A stretch of DNA of 64,000 bases from Azorinus chamasolen (GCA_963576725.1 OY755239.1:58745453-58809452), one strand, 5' to 3'. Shown: positions 53,726 through 63,639, counted from the first letter of the stretch. The notes: generated from the sequence alone by a model not told the origin. Translations and numbers: made by a program.

Positions 53726-53975
53726 TTAACCCTATCCTTCATTTAAACGTGTTTTCACGCATTTGCAAACAGAGTAGACCCATATCAGACGGCTCCTATA
53801 GGAGCCGTCTGATCAGTGTCAACTCTGTTTACTGATGCAATTTTAAATTTATGTTCCTTTACTTTCTAAAATGGCCGCAATGTTCCACCTTCCATATTTC
53901 ATTGTAACCATTTTTTCCATGAATATTCAGTATGTATTGACATTTGAAATAAATGTAGAATAAGGAAAGGGTTAA
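53726..53975 (+). mobile_element. MITE family B, reference copy (250 bp)
   Basis: TTAACCCTATCCTTC to AGGAAAGGGTTAA. The palindrome 53763-53831 pairs GCAAACAGAGTAGACCC with the GTCAACTCTGTTTAC side around apex GGCTCCTATAGGAGCC. CATGAATATTCAGTATG is near the right end. Confidence 0.8.
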
Positions 53976-54657
53976 CCAAGTAATATTTTGTGTGTGTCTA
54001 AAATAGGTTTGGCTATTTCAGTCGTTTTCATTTGAAATCGTTGAACTACGCCGAAAATGAAAACGTCTAATGACCATGTGATTTTCTAAGGTGCGTGCTG
54101 TCTGTGTACTTTGTCAGGTCCATGACTTCATTTTGCAAGGACGGTTTTAAAATATCCTGGAAAGGGTCTTGAATAGATGGTGTACAACTATGTGTAACTA
54201 TGGCATTGCTCTGTTCTTTTAAATCATGTTTGGGGTTTTTCATGTATATATCTTATACATGCTATAACTTTCTTTCACAATAACAGGGTTCGCGTCTTAA
54301 TCCTGACTAGTGCTCTGCGTACTAAAACCATAACTCTAGCATCGCCCTTATTATAATGATTTCCTTTTTTCTAATTTATATATAATATGCTTCTGTTTAT
54401 CCAAGCATGTATATCACAATGGCCATTGAGAGTATGTGCACCAATGTGTATGTGTACGTCCGTCCAATTTGATCTGGACAGCATCTAGTTTTTAAAAAAT
54501 CACTACATTTCAGACACGATATTGTCTTGATTCGACGATTACTTCCAGTTTTCTTTTCAGAGAAAATGTATCTCCCTCATCCAAATTAGAGTAAATATTG
54601 AACATTCATATCAGACAGTAATGAACAAGTCGCTTAGGTTGTATAGTGTATGATGTT

Positions 54658-55075
54658 TAACTCATGACTTCATAAATACGCCTTTCTACGCATTTGCAAA
54701 CAGAGTAGACAGAAAACAGATCTGCTCTGTTTGCCCATAATAAAATATAGATACAGTAAAACCTCTCTATAACGGCCACCAAATTACTTTAAGTATTTTG
54801 TGTTAAAGACAGGTGGCTGCTTAAAGCAATGTGAAAGTAAAACAGAATGCTCCTATAGGAGCGTTCTGTTTTACTTTCACTTTGCTTTAAGCAGCCACCT
54901 GCCCTAAATACCAACTAATCAACACAATTTAGTGGCCGTTATAGAGATATTTTACTGTATGATTCAATAGTTTCTGTCATGGATAAACATTATTATGTCC
55001 ATGTGCTTTTATGACAATGAATCTAATTGATATACATGATGTCATTATTTCTTATATGCTTATTAATGTAATAAT
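54658..55075 (+). mobile_element. MITE family D interrupted by a family P MITE
   Basis: TTAACTCATGACTTC, GCAAACAGAGTAGAC followed directly by GATCTGCTCTGTTTGC (apex gone), AAAATATAGATA; then the P element 54754-54957; then TGATTCAATAGTTTCTGTC and GATGTCATTATTTC. Removing P and one TA restores the family D consensus. Confidence 0.7.
54754..54957 (+). mobile_element. MITE family P (pogo/Tigger-like), nested in family D
   Basis: CAGTAAAACCTCTC to GATATTTTACTG, 204 bp, with TA on both sides (54752-54753, 54958-54959). The inner palindrome spans 54817-54900: AGGTGGCTGCTTAAAGCAA ... CTTTAAGCAGCCACCT with apex GCTCCTATAGGAGC. CAGT...ACTG ends with TA duplication are typical of pogo/Tigger (Tc1-mariner group). 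Confidence 0.82.
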
Positions 55076-55689
55076 GCAGCTTTACAGTACTGGTATAATT
55101 ATTTGAATCATCTTATTCAAGACCCTCAGTTCTCACGATCAGGCCTTTGAACAATAATATTCAAACTACAATATAACCAAGCCAGACGGCATGCGACAAT
55201 AATGACATAATTTTACTGGTACGCTAAATACTAAAATGATGGACATGATGCACAGCTGCTTGCAAGGAGAAACATAATCACATTTTAACTTACATTCTGG
55301 TAAAACAGCTAATTGCATTAGTAGACAAATTTTGAAGTTCCAAATTATAAGAAATCCATTTTGCGGTTTGCAAGGAATATAGAGTATTTATTTTGAACTA
55401 GATTTCTATTAAATAAAAGGTTCAATGAGTAGATTAATCATTGAAGGTTGAATTTTAAAACTGGGATGGTCTGTGTAATGATTCCATTCATTCAGTATGC
55501 AAGCATATAATGTGTAATATTTTGAATGACAAATAGTTGTGACCTAATCAGAGGGTCTCCGATTTGGATCTACATTGTTTGCAAATGACAATACACCTGT
55601 TTCTCTCTTTCAAAATGTTATATATACATAGAACGCATTACCAATCTGAGAGTATGAATTGGCTTTGCTTCACTGTGAGTCAATTGCCT

Positions 55690-55895
55690 CTGACATAGAA
55701 ACAGAGCTACAGATAAAGGTGCGTACCCAAATACTAAAATCGTCATTTCTCCACCAAACCCTATACTGTTACCTCTCTATAGATTCGTCTCGAAGGGCCG
55801 ATTCTAAAGAGTGGTCAGAATACAGGGCTGAGTGGAGAAATAAAGGAGTTATTCTTGAAAATGTTTTAATTTACGCATATTACCTGGAGCTCTGA
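55690..55895. repeat. Palindromic repeat family I
   Basis: CACCAAACCCTATACTG ... CAGAATACAGGGCTGAGTG with centre GTCTCGAAGGGCCGATTC. The order of flanks is reversed relative to 48112-48300. The open frame over it is chance. Confidence 0.6.
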
Positions 55896-55904
55896 TAGAA
55901 AGTT

Positions 55905-56325
55905 CTTAACCTTTAACTTCGGGATGCTTTTGCAAATGAGTAGATCCATATCTTGGAGCTGGCTAATCAGAGGATGCCCTGTTTCCTTATGGAATTATAT
56001 AGATATGATTCTGTAGTTTGTCAGCCAGCTGTTTGTCATACCACAATGAGAAAGATAGTTCATGTTAATACAGTAAAACCTCTCTATAACGACCACTAAA
56101 TTGTGTTAATTAGTTGGTATTTAGGACAGGTGGCTGCTTAAAGCAAGGTGGAAGTAAAACAAAACGCTCCAATAGGAGCGTTCTGTTTTACTTTCACCTT
56201 GCTTTAAGCAGCCTCCTGCCTTTAACACAAAATAATTGATGTAATTTAGTGGCCGTTATAGATAGGTTTTACTGTATAGTTATTACTTCTTGCATTGATA
56301 AATTATTCCTTCCTTTGAGGTAAAA
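55905..56325 (+). mobile_element. MITE family D-like remnant interrupted by a family P MITE
   Basis: TTAACCTTTAACTTCG, TTTGCAAATGAGTAGATCC, GCCCTGTTTCC, ATATAGATATGATTCTGTAG, then P element 56071-56274 and TTATTACTTCTTGCATTGAT. The hairpin is largely lost. Confidence 0.55.
56071..56274 (-). mobile_element. MITE family P, 204 bp
   Basis: CAGTAAAACCTCTC to GATAGGTTTTACTG, flanked by TA (56069-56070, 56275-56276). Palindrome apex GCTCCAATAGGAGC. It has the same length as the copy at 54754 and is inserted in a family D remnant. Confidence 0.82.
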
Positions 56326-56329
56326 AAGT

Positions 56330-57340
56330 TGAAAGAACAAACTATTAAGGTTTTATCAACTACATGTACATTGTCCTTCCCGATACATGATGTCACTTTC
56401 AATATACTAGTACTTATAATGTGATCTTACAGCTATTGCTATTCAGTTTGTTAGAGATGGTAAGAGATGGTTTATGCAGTATAAATGATGTTTCAAATAC
56501 TCTATATGTTTGGAGAATGCGTTTTGTCATGGCAAGCTTTGAGCACACATTTGCAACTGTGGAATCTATGTAACAAGCTTATCAAGAAGCTTCAGGTGTT
56601 GTGTTCAAACAGCATATTGTTTTTGAAGATAATCTAGTAGGAATGACATGACCATAGATTCCTGGTTGATTCGTATTATCTTTCTTTACAAATACTGACA
56701 ACTTCTTAATGTTTATGTCTCAATTTTTCTGTTCCAAATTGCCAAATTTCCATAAATGCTGTCAGAGTAGATTAATGGAAGAACACCGTCTTGGCATAGG
56801 CGCAGGGGGGCGTGTAGGCAATCCCTAGCACTACATAACAGAAAGGTTTGGAGTTAGTTCAATGTTTCAGTAAACCTTTAAACATGATGACTCTAATTGT
56901 CACATTGTATCTCCACTTTTTGTGTACTTTTCTTTGGCAGGGTGACAGTAAATGATTATTTTGTCTATCAACGTGTGCTCACCTCAACAATTGCTAAGTT
57001 AGCAGTTGTGTATATATGTATGCACCTGTTTAACGTATTGCATCTGATTTTATAAGAACTATATTATTATTATTATGCATTAACAAATCTGAAAATATTC
57101 AGGCCTATGTTTTAGTCATGAGCAAACAGTGCACTGGGTGCAAGGGACCTTAACTCTGTCATTACACATTTTGAATTATCTCCCTAATTCAACTTTTTTC
57201 ATTGATTGGGCCAAAATTTTATCCAGAATTATTTGACATATGGTTTAGTTATTTGTAGATAATGCGTCATGTGCAATAACCATAACTCTAGCTTCATTCC
57301 ACCAGGAGCCTGTCTACTTTTCTTTACATGGCTAAAGTGT
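56330..57340. other. Unassigned sequence
   Basis: No coding signal, hairpin or match to the window's repeats was found, except an ACCATAACTCTAGC string also seen at 54328. Confidence 0.4.
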
Positions 57341-57349
57341 CAATTTGAA

Positions 57350-57700
57350 AACTCTTCTCTGATGTCACTAATTTCTTATTTTGCTTTCGAGGGATCACCC
57401 ATTTTCAGAATATATGTACTTCACAACAGCTGGTGTAAAGTGCTTGTGTGGCGGCCGTAAAAAGTCGCCCCGTACTTCATTCTCAGTGTTGTTATATTTT
57501 CTGGTCCTTCGGGATCATAAGTTTTGATATTATTAGTTTTGAAAATTGAATACTGCTTAAGCCGGTGCTAGGGGCGTGAGTAGTGTTGCACTTTTAATTA
57601 CAACTCATGAACAGACTCAATAAAACAGAGTCTGCAATTTTCTCTTTTTACATTTCTACTTTTGCTTTCGAGGGATCTCCCATTTTCAGAATATATTTAA
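57350..57700 (+). repeat. Dispersed repeat family R, with internal repetition
   Basis: GTGTGGCGGCCG, CTTCATTCTCAGTGTTG, GGTCCTTCGGGATCAT and GCTTAAGCCGGTGCTAG, then ACAGAGTCTGCAATTTTCTC. The piece TTTGCTTTCGAGGGATC occurs at both ends (57380 and 57661). Confidence 0.6.
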
Positions 57701-58172
57701 ATAAACTTTGGCAGGAATGTTCCTTACGTGATAATAACAATAAAAATAACAATTTTAGTTTTATTGTTTTTATCTTTCTGTAAAACCATTGATTAGAATT
57801 TTATGTAACTTTGTAGAATAATCCGTAGTTGAATCTTAGCAAAAAGTGTTTAAATTAGTTTAATTTCTTATAACAAGGGATTACTTGGTAATAGATGTTT
57901 GCTACAATAAATTATTTTAAACAATAATTTGGCGTACACTCTCATGTAACACAATAGATTGCATGGCCTATTTCTCAAATGAGTAATATCGGACCATTAT
58001 GACGTTCTATTTATTATGTGCTGCTTAAACTTTGTTCGGGCTACAGACTTCTTACGCTCTAAAAAATCGGATTTAATTTGGCAAGCTTCTTAATCACAAG
58101 CAGACAGTGTACCATGTACGAGAACCTTTGCTTCTGAGTTGTCTCCTTTTTCCTTTAGCTAGGTTCCATATA

Positions 58173-58341
58173 CAGTAAAACCCCGCTAACGGGCATAATT
58201 CTGAGTGGCAGAGGCAGGTGGTAGCTTAATGCAGGACTATAGGAGCTTTCTGCATAACTTTCGTCCTGCATTAAGCAACCACCTGCTTTAGACGACATCA
58301 GTGGCTGTTTATTAAGTGGTCGCATTAGCAGGGTTTCACTG
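58173..58341 (+). mobile_element. MITE family P with one hairpin arm shortened
   Basis: CAGTAAAACCCCGC to GCAGGGTTTCACTG with TA at 58171-58172 and 58342-58343. AGCTTAATGCAGGAC is followed at once by TATAGGAGCTTTCTGC, so about 20 bases of the left arm are gone. Confidence 0.76.
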
Positions 58342-58729
58342 TATTTACTTTCCTGTTTTAAGGCTTCACATGCGTTTAGTGTTTTTACATTTCATTAGGT
58401 ATTTTGTTTAACTATCCACTGCTCGTGCATAACACATTATGTAGCATGGCGATGGTCAAGCAGTGCCGTGGTACATATCATCCTCAATAAAGAGTACTGT
58501 GACTTGCTCTCTGCACAAATGCTTCATTAGATGGTCGAATTCCCAATTGCATTTACCTGCTCTATTTACTATCAATCACATAATCTTCATTTACTTATTG
58601 GGTGGTGTTAACAGTAAACATTCGCTAAATTTAAGCGTTCAGTTGAGTAACATTGAAAGGCTTTGAGACATGTGGCTGCTTGAAGCAGCGTGAAAGCCAT
58701 GCCGAAAATTCACAAAGGTACTTTCTGGC

Positions 58730-58970
58730 CTTTACTTATTCCTCCATGACTATTTATGTGAGAAATCATGACGTCATGAATATTAATTAGATTAATTTGC
58801 TAACAACAGCAAATGGACACAGTACGAGTACATTTTGGCCTTGGCAGAAATTGAAGAGGTATATTTTTATCATGTCATAAGCAAACAAATCCGTATGTAG
58901 GAGCCGTCTGATCTGGGTCTACTCTGTTTGCAAAGGCGTAGAAAAGCGTATTCATGGAGTAAAGAGTTAA
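58730..58970 (-). mobile_element. MITE family D, left hairpin arm deleted
   Basis: TTACTTATTCCTCCATG, CATGAATATTAATTAG, ATAAGCAAACAAATCC, then the right arm only (AGGAGCCGTCTGATC, GGGTCTACTCTGTTTGC) and CATGGAGTAAAGAGTTAA. Confidence 0.66.
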
Positions 58971-59222
58971 GCTGCCACATGTATTTACATTTTCCCTCAT
59001 ATAAGCTCTTAGACGACATCTGGCACCTTTACAAACAGTGTAAACCAAGAACGGACAACTCATGTAGGAGTTATATATTTTTATGAAATTAAATAAATCT
59101 AATTCTACTGGTTCTGCAAAGCCATACGATGTTATATGCATATACCATTATGACATTTCAGTTAAACACTGTCACGATATCATTATTTCTTACATGAATA
59201 TTCATAATAGAAAGTGATATAC

Positions 59223-59450
59223 TTAACCCATTTTCTCCCTCGATTCCATATATGGGACATAGGCAAATAATGTAGACTCTGATTAGACGCCGCATAATGC
59301 GGCGTCTGATCAGAGTCTACACTATTTGCTGATAGGAATTTAATATAAAACAAAACAAAACTGAAAATTTAGGCCAGGCACCCCTTTGATAAAAAATGGA
59401 CTAATCCAATATATAAGCATGGAAGAATCAATTGGGAGCAAATGGGTTAA
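59223..59450 (+). mobile_element. MITE family F, reference copy (228 bp)
   Basis: TTAACCCATTTTCTCCC to GGGAGCAAATGGGTTAA. The palindrome 59263-59330 is GCAAATAATGTAGACTC ... GAGTCTACACTATTTGC around GACGCCGCATAATGCGGCGTC. Confidence 0.78.
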
Positions 59451-59552
59451 TTGATTGCTCGGATTAGGCGTAATAGCCGTTTGAAGACACTAGCCCAATC
59501 ATGAGAGGCATACGTTTATTCCACTTGATATGTTGTATAAATTCCAGAGCAT

Positions 59553-59704
59553 ATAGAGGATCTTACATGAGTGTTCTTGATTATTGGATTTATTAAATGA
59601 GTCTTTTTAAAAGATAAAAAACGAGCTTTAGCGAGTTTTTTATCGTTTTAAAAAGACGAATTTAATAAATCCAATAATCATGAACACGAATGCAAGATCC
59701 TATT
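59553..59704. mobile_element. Long foldback element L
   Basis: Two arms of about 70 bases pair around AACGAGCTTTAGCGAGTT: ATAGAGGATCTTACATGAG opposite TGCAAGATCCTAT, GATTATTGGATTTATTAAA opposite TTTAATAAATCCAATAATC, and CTTTTTAAAAGATAAAAAAC opposite its complement. No coding content. Confidence 0.68.
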
Positions 59705-60900
59705 TATAACATAACACACACAAATGTTATTTGCAGCCAATATTTCAGCAGTAACGTGGATTGTTATAAATTCTCCTTACATATAGAAATGATGAATGAA
59801 AGGTGTTATTAGGTTCGCTAGGTAACTGGGACAAAGTAGGTCCAAATTTTCCAACTTTATTTTCTACTTACTGTCATATCAACCAGGATCTAATTCAGAC
59901 CTCTCTGGTATTCAATTTAACTGTGATAGTTTATGATACAAAAACATACAGAAACACGTCAAAATAATTTTTGAGTTACAGTTTTGACATACATAGTTAC
60001 AAACACGTCACATTATGACGTCATTGTACACAACATGTGTCTATGTTAAGCGCGCCATTTACATGAAGACCTACATAATTATGTAGTCGCCAACACGTCC
60101 GACACTCACTGTCAATGGGATTCGAAATGCGCCTTCGTTTTGGTATATTTAAGCCCTTCATTAGTGTTGTATGTATACACATGGACATGGACATTTCCAC
60201 CGAGAAATAAAATCTCGATTCAAGTTCAGTGAAAATGTTTGAAATGGACAAAAGATTCAGTACGAACTGCTGCATAAAATGTGTTGGAACAGGAGGAAGA
60301 TTTTCGCGATCAGCTGAGTTAGTGAGTATAGCATATATTTGAAATATGTTTGTGCTGTGCTGGATTCAGATGACTATTGTTGTTGATTGGTGAGATATTT
60401 GTATGAGTAGAAATCTGCATAAACAAAAGGACATGCGGTGAAGAAAATGCAAAGTTGAGGAGGCATTTTAATTTAAATGTAGAATTGATTGTATGGGTCA
60501 GAGTAGCTGGTAGGTCTTTTTTGGCATACATTTTGTATATGATTCCTGACAGCGATTACAATTTGTATTATTTTATCGAAATTAAGGCGCAAGTGCCAAC
60601 AATCCTTTGCCATCTATCGTGACTCAATCGTGGACAGGTAGGTCGACCACCGTCCGCCAGTTTGTTTGTTTTGACAGCGCGTATGAATCGTTCGAATGTC
60701 ATTCGGTCGTTCGAATGTTATTCACTAGTGATTATATGCCCATGATTATCAAAAAATAAATGATAGTGTTACGTCACGCTGAAGCCACGTGTTATGTTAT
60801 AAATATATTTATTCGATGGTAAGCTAGATCGACATTCAAACATACTCTTTTGTTTTATTATCTGCCACTCAAGTGTTCCAAAAAACATATGCCTTCTTTA
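59705..60900. other. Unassigned sequence with few MITEs
   Basis: This is among the longest runs free of the hairpin families. Minus frames of 84 and 70 codons (60021-60531) have no recognisable domain. A first or last exon of a host gene cannot be excluded. Confidence 0.35.
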
Positions 60901-61260
60901 GCTCTTTCACTGGTCTATGTTTATTCTATACCTACTGAATATTAATTGACAAAATTCATTGACATTGCGAACTTGTGTAAATAGTTTGGAGCAAGATGCC
61001 ATGTCGAATAATACGGCGTCGTCTCATCTGGATCCAAACTGTGTATTGAAGAGAAATGGAATGAACACGTACTTTGAGAACTGAAGCAGAGATCAATGTT
61101 TTCAGACGGCAATTGCTCAAAGTGCAGAAAGTAACAAATATTGAAGTGTACGTTTACTATTTATTCTGTGACAAAACAACGTAATAACGGAAAATGTAGA
61201 TACGTAAATTCAACTTTATATCAATTATAATTGAACAAGTTCACTGTCTGTGGTCGCAAT

Positions 61261-61452
61261 GAACCCTTAATACGCTGACAAAAAAATAATGTCTTCTTAA
61301 ATTTTGACCTGTTAAATTTTGATTACTTTCAATTTGATCAAGCTTTTTAGATAATAATGAGCAAGTGCCATGACACACACTTTTGAGAAACCATTGACCA
61401 ACTGTCCAAAGGGTTTGAATCCTGATGAGACGCCAATCTGTTTGCAAATGCG
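61261..61452 (-). mobile_element. MITE family C, decayed
   Basis: GAACCCTTAATACGCTG, TTGATCAAGCTTTTTAG, GAGAAACCATTGACC and TTGAATCCTGATGAGACGCC then ATCTGTTTGC. Half of the hairpin is gone. Confidence 0.48.
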
Positions 61453-61479
61453 ACAAGAGTTGTTCAACATTGTTGTGCA

Positions 61480-61708
61480 TTAACCCATTCTCTCCTACTG
61501 ACGCTTTTAGACGCCTATGTGAAAGTCAATTTTGAATCATAGTGATAAAAACAATTTATCAAAATGGTTTCTAAACTACACAATTTTGAAAGTCTCCTTT
61601 TCTATACTTAATGCTCCTTTTTGGTAGATTTATTCAGAGAGTATTCAAAGTATTCAAATTTTATATATTTTATTTAAAGTAAAAATAGCCCAGGAGAGAC
61701 TTAGTTAA
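61480..61708 (+). mobile_element. MITE family A with collapsed hairpin
   Basis: TTAACCCATTCTC to TTAGTTAA. The palindrome is reduced to GAATCATAGTGATAAA / TTTATCAAAATGGTTTC, without the apex. A short TATTCAAAG repeat lies near 61630-61660. About 10 bases on, a family B element begins. Confidence 0.68.
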
Positions 61709-61718
61709 TTCCAAATAT

Positions 61719-61940
61719 TTAACCATTTCCCTGTTCTGTGTTTATTCAACATTTCAATATCTACTGAATATTCATGGATAAACTAGTTATAATAAAATAT
61801 GGGAGGCGGAAAATTGTAGCCATTTTAGAAGGTAAAGAAACCGAGCGTTCAAATTCCATTAGCAAACAGAGCAGACCCTGATGTGGATCTACTCTATTTT
61901 GCAAATTCGTAAAAACGCGTTATATGAATGAAATGGTTAA
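61719..61940 (-). mobile_element. MITE family B with apex deleted
   Basis: TTAACCATTTCCC to GAAATGGTTAA, including CTACTGAATATTCATGG. The hairpin reads AGCAAACAGAGCAGACCC then GATCTACTCTATTTTGC, lacking the GGCTCCTATAGGAGCC apex. Confidence 0.7.
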
Positions 61941-62164
61941 TTTATTTGTAATGAACAACGTGGCGACATAAAAAAAGGATTAGTAATACATGTAGGTATT
62001 GCAGTCATTAGCGCACCATGGTGAATAGATATGACAGCAAATGCCTAGTTTGGGTAACAGTAAGGAATAAAATTGACTATGAATTCCGTTTGACTTGTCA
62101 TCAGGTTCACTTTACTATCATGTCAATTATACCACAACCTTTTCACAGTTTCCAGTACAGGTTT

Positions 62165-62300
62165 TTAATTTTCGTAAGGATCCAGTAACTCGGCGTCTCA
62201 GTAGGTTCCAAACAGTTTGACACAACTTATATTTAGGAAAAGAAATTGAACTAACTCCAAGAACTTAAGGCAAGTGACATTGCTGCAGACGAAAAATCAT
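62165..62300 (+). mobile_element. MITE family C, fragment 3' of the IL-17-like gene
   Basis: GGATCCAGTAACTCGGCGTC, CCAAACAGTTTGACAC and GCTGCAGACGAAAAATC. The left arm and both termini are missing. Confidence 0.48.
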
Positions 62301-62325
62301 TTTGGGTATGAAATTAAAAAAAGGT

Positions 62326-62331
62326 TTTATT
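62326..62331 (-). terminator. Polyadenylation signal AATAAA for the IL-17-like gene
   Basis: TTTATT on the plus strand reads AATAAA on the minus strand, about 87 bases past the TGA stop of the IL-17-like gene. The position suits a short 3' UTR, but the hexamer is common in AT-rich DNA. Confidence 0.4.
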
Positions 62332-62417
62332 CTAAATTGCAAATTGTACAGATGACAGAGCGTCGTTTAACTATTCGTGTCTGCATTTTGTCCTTCACAC
62401 ATATGAGTTTTTACTGT

Positions 62418-62864
62418 TCATCCAAGTACATGATGTAATGACCGATCAGGTTTGATAACACACGGCAGAACGTCAACACAAACAACCTGTCTCTTTGTGC
62501 CACACTCAGTTCTTATATAGTATGGTTCACATGTCCTAAGGCAACCATCTCCACAACCTACTGGCTTAGACTGCAGACAACGCGCTTCTGGAATGAGTTC
62601 TGGTGTTTGACTGCAGTTATTTTTTACGTACACTGTATTCCAAGGACACGTTGAAGATGTTTGTATTGAACACATAACGTCCTTGTTTGAAACTGCTACA
62701 GTGTCCTGGCAGCCTCTTCGTATTCGTTTATTGTTTAGTAGGTTGCTAACGTCATTAGGACGTTTTAATTTTGTATCGGTATTGTCTATAACACCCATTG
62801 ATACTAAGGTTAAGCTGCTAAGTAAAAGCATCGTTGTGTATATCTGAAATGTATATGAATGCAT
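62418..62864 (-). CDS. IL17: Interleukin-17-like secreted cytokine
   Basis: Predicted 148-residue secreted cytokine of the IL-17 family; family members are cystine-knot ligands of IL-17 receptors in mucosal and innate immunity. A hydrophobic stretch at residues 12-24 looks like a signal peptide. A basic stretch at 46-50 (KRIRR) could be a processing site. The C-terminal half is cysteine-rich (Cys 52, 65, 73, 84, 96, 104, 108, 112, 121, 129, 135). It carries the IL-17 hallmarks CPW at 73-75 and a P-x-x-I-P-E-A-R-C stretch at 88-96. The length fits invertebrate IL-17s. The start is uncertain: the first codons span ATACATTTCAG, a plausible 3' splice site. The true first exon may therefore lie upstream, or translation may start at Met12 (62829-62831), directly before the hydrophobic core. 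No damage is seen in the frame. A pogo-like MITE begins about 30 bp 5' of the ATG. Confidence 0.78.
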   Translation of the reverse strand: MHSYTFQIYTTMLLLSSLTLVSMGVIDNTDTKLKRPNDVSNLLNNKRIRRGCQDTVAVSNKDVMCSIQTSSTCPWNTVYVKNNCSQTPELIPEARCLQSKPVGCGDGCLRTCEPYYIRTECGTKRQVVCVDVLPCVIKPDRSLHHVLG

Positions 62865-62894
62865 GTTAGTTTAACTCTTCACCGAATGAATATA

Positions 62895-63104
62895 CCTGTA
62901 AAACCTCTCTATAACGGCCACTAAATTGTGTCAATCAGTTGATATTTAGGGCAGGTGGCTGCTTAAAGCAAGGTGAAAGTAAAACAGACCGCTTCTATAG
63001 GAGCCTTCTGATTTACTTTCACCTTGCTTTAAGCAGCCACCTGCCTTTAACACACAATACTTGATGTGATTTACTGGCCGTTATAGAGAGGTTTTACCAT
63101 ACCT
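62895..63104 (-). mobile_element. MITE family P, just 5' of the IL-17-like gene
   Basis: GTAAAACCTCTCTATAACGG to CGTTATAGAGAGGTTTTAC. The central palindrome is GCAGGTGGCTGCTTAAAGC ... with apex GCTTCTATAGGAGC. The extreme ends are altered (CCTG, ATACCTG). It lies about 30 bp upstream of the IL-17-like ATG. Confidence 0.78.
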
Positions 63105-63153
63105 GTAAAATGAATGAAAAAATGAACATTAATTAGCTGAATTATTATTAAGG

Positions 63154-63370
63154 TATAAACCTTTAGCCTGATGAGTAAATTATTTTTACAGAAAGTTCAC
63201 CTACTATATCTTTAAATTTCAAGCTATGATCAATTTGTCTACCAAAATGTAGTCAGGATGTCAAACATTTTGGATCGTAATGAGACGCCGAGTTTCTCGG
63301 CGTCTCATCTGGATCCAAACTATTTGCATATAGGTATTCACTCATCCGCCCATAGCTGGCCAAAGGTTAA
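63154..63370 (-). mobile_element. MITE family C, 5' of the IL-17-like gene
   Basis: TAAACCTTTAGCCTG to CTGGCCAAAGGTTAA. The palindrome at 63266-63328 pairs AAACATTTTGGATC with GGATCCAAACTATTTG around GACGCCGAGTTTCTCGGCGTC. GGTATTCACTCATCCGCCCA is near the right end. Confidence 0.7.
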
Positions 63371-63428
63371 GAACAACATAATTTCACCACGGTACAGGTA
63401 AAATTTTATATATTTTATAAGTCTTATA

Positions 63429-63633
63429 CAGTAGAACCTGTCTTAAGCAACCATCAAAAAGATGTATCAATATGGGTATGTAGGGCAGATGGAAAATTAA
63501 TGCAGGTCAAAAGTAATACAAAAAGCTCGTATAAAAGCTTTTTGTATTACTTTTGCCCTGCATTAAACAACCACCTGCTATTTAAGACTAATATGCTCAA
63601 TTAATGAATGGTCGCTTAAGACATGTTTTACTC
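63429..63633 (+). mobile_element. MITE family P, second hairpin type
   Basis: CAGTAGAACCTGTC to GACATGTTTTACTC, TA-flanked. The palindrome AATTAATGCAGGTCAAAAG ... CTTTTGCCCTGCATTAAAC has apex GCTCGTATAAAAGC. Confidence 0.72.
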
Positions 63634-63639
63634 TATCTA

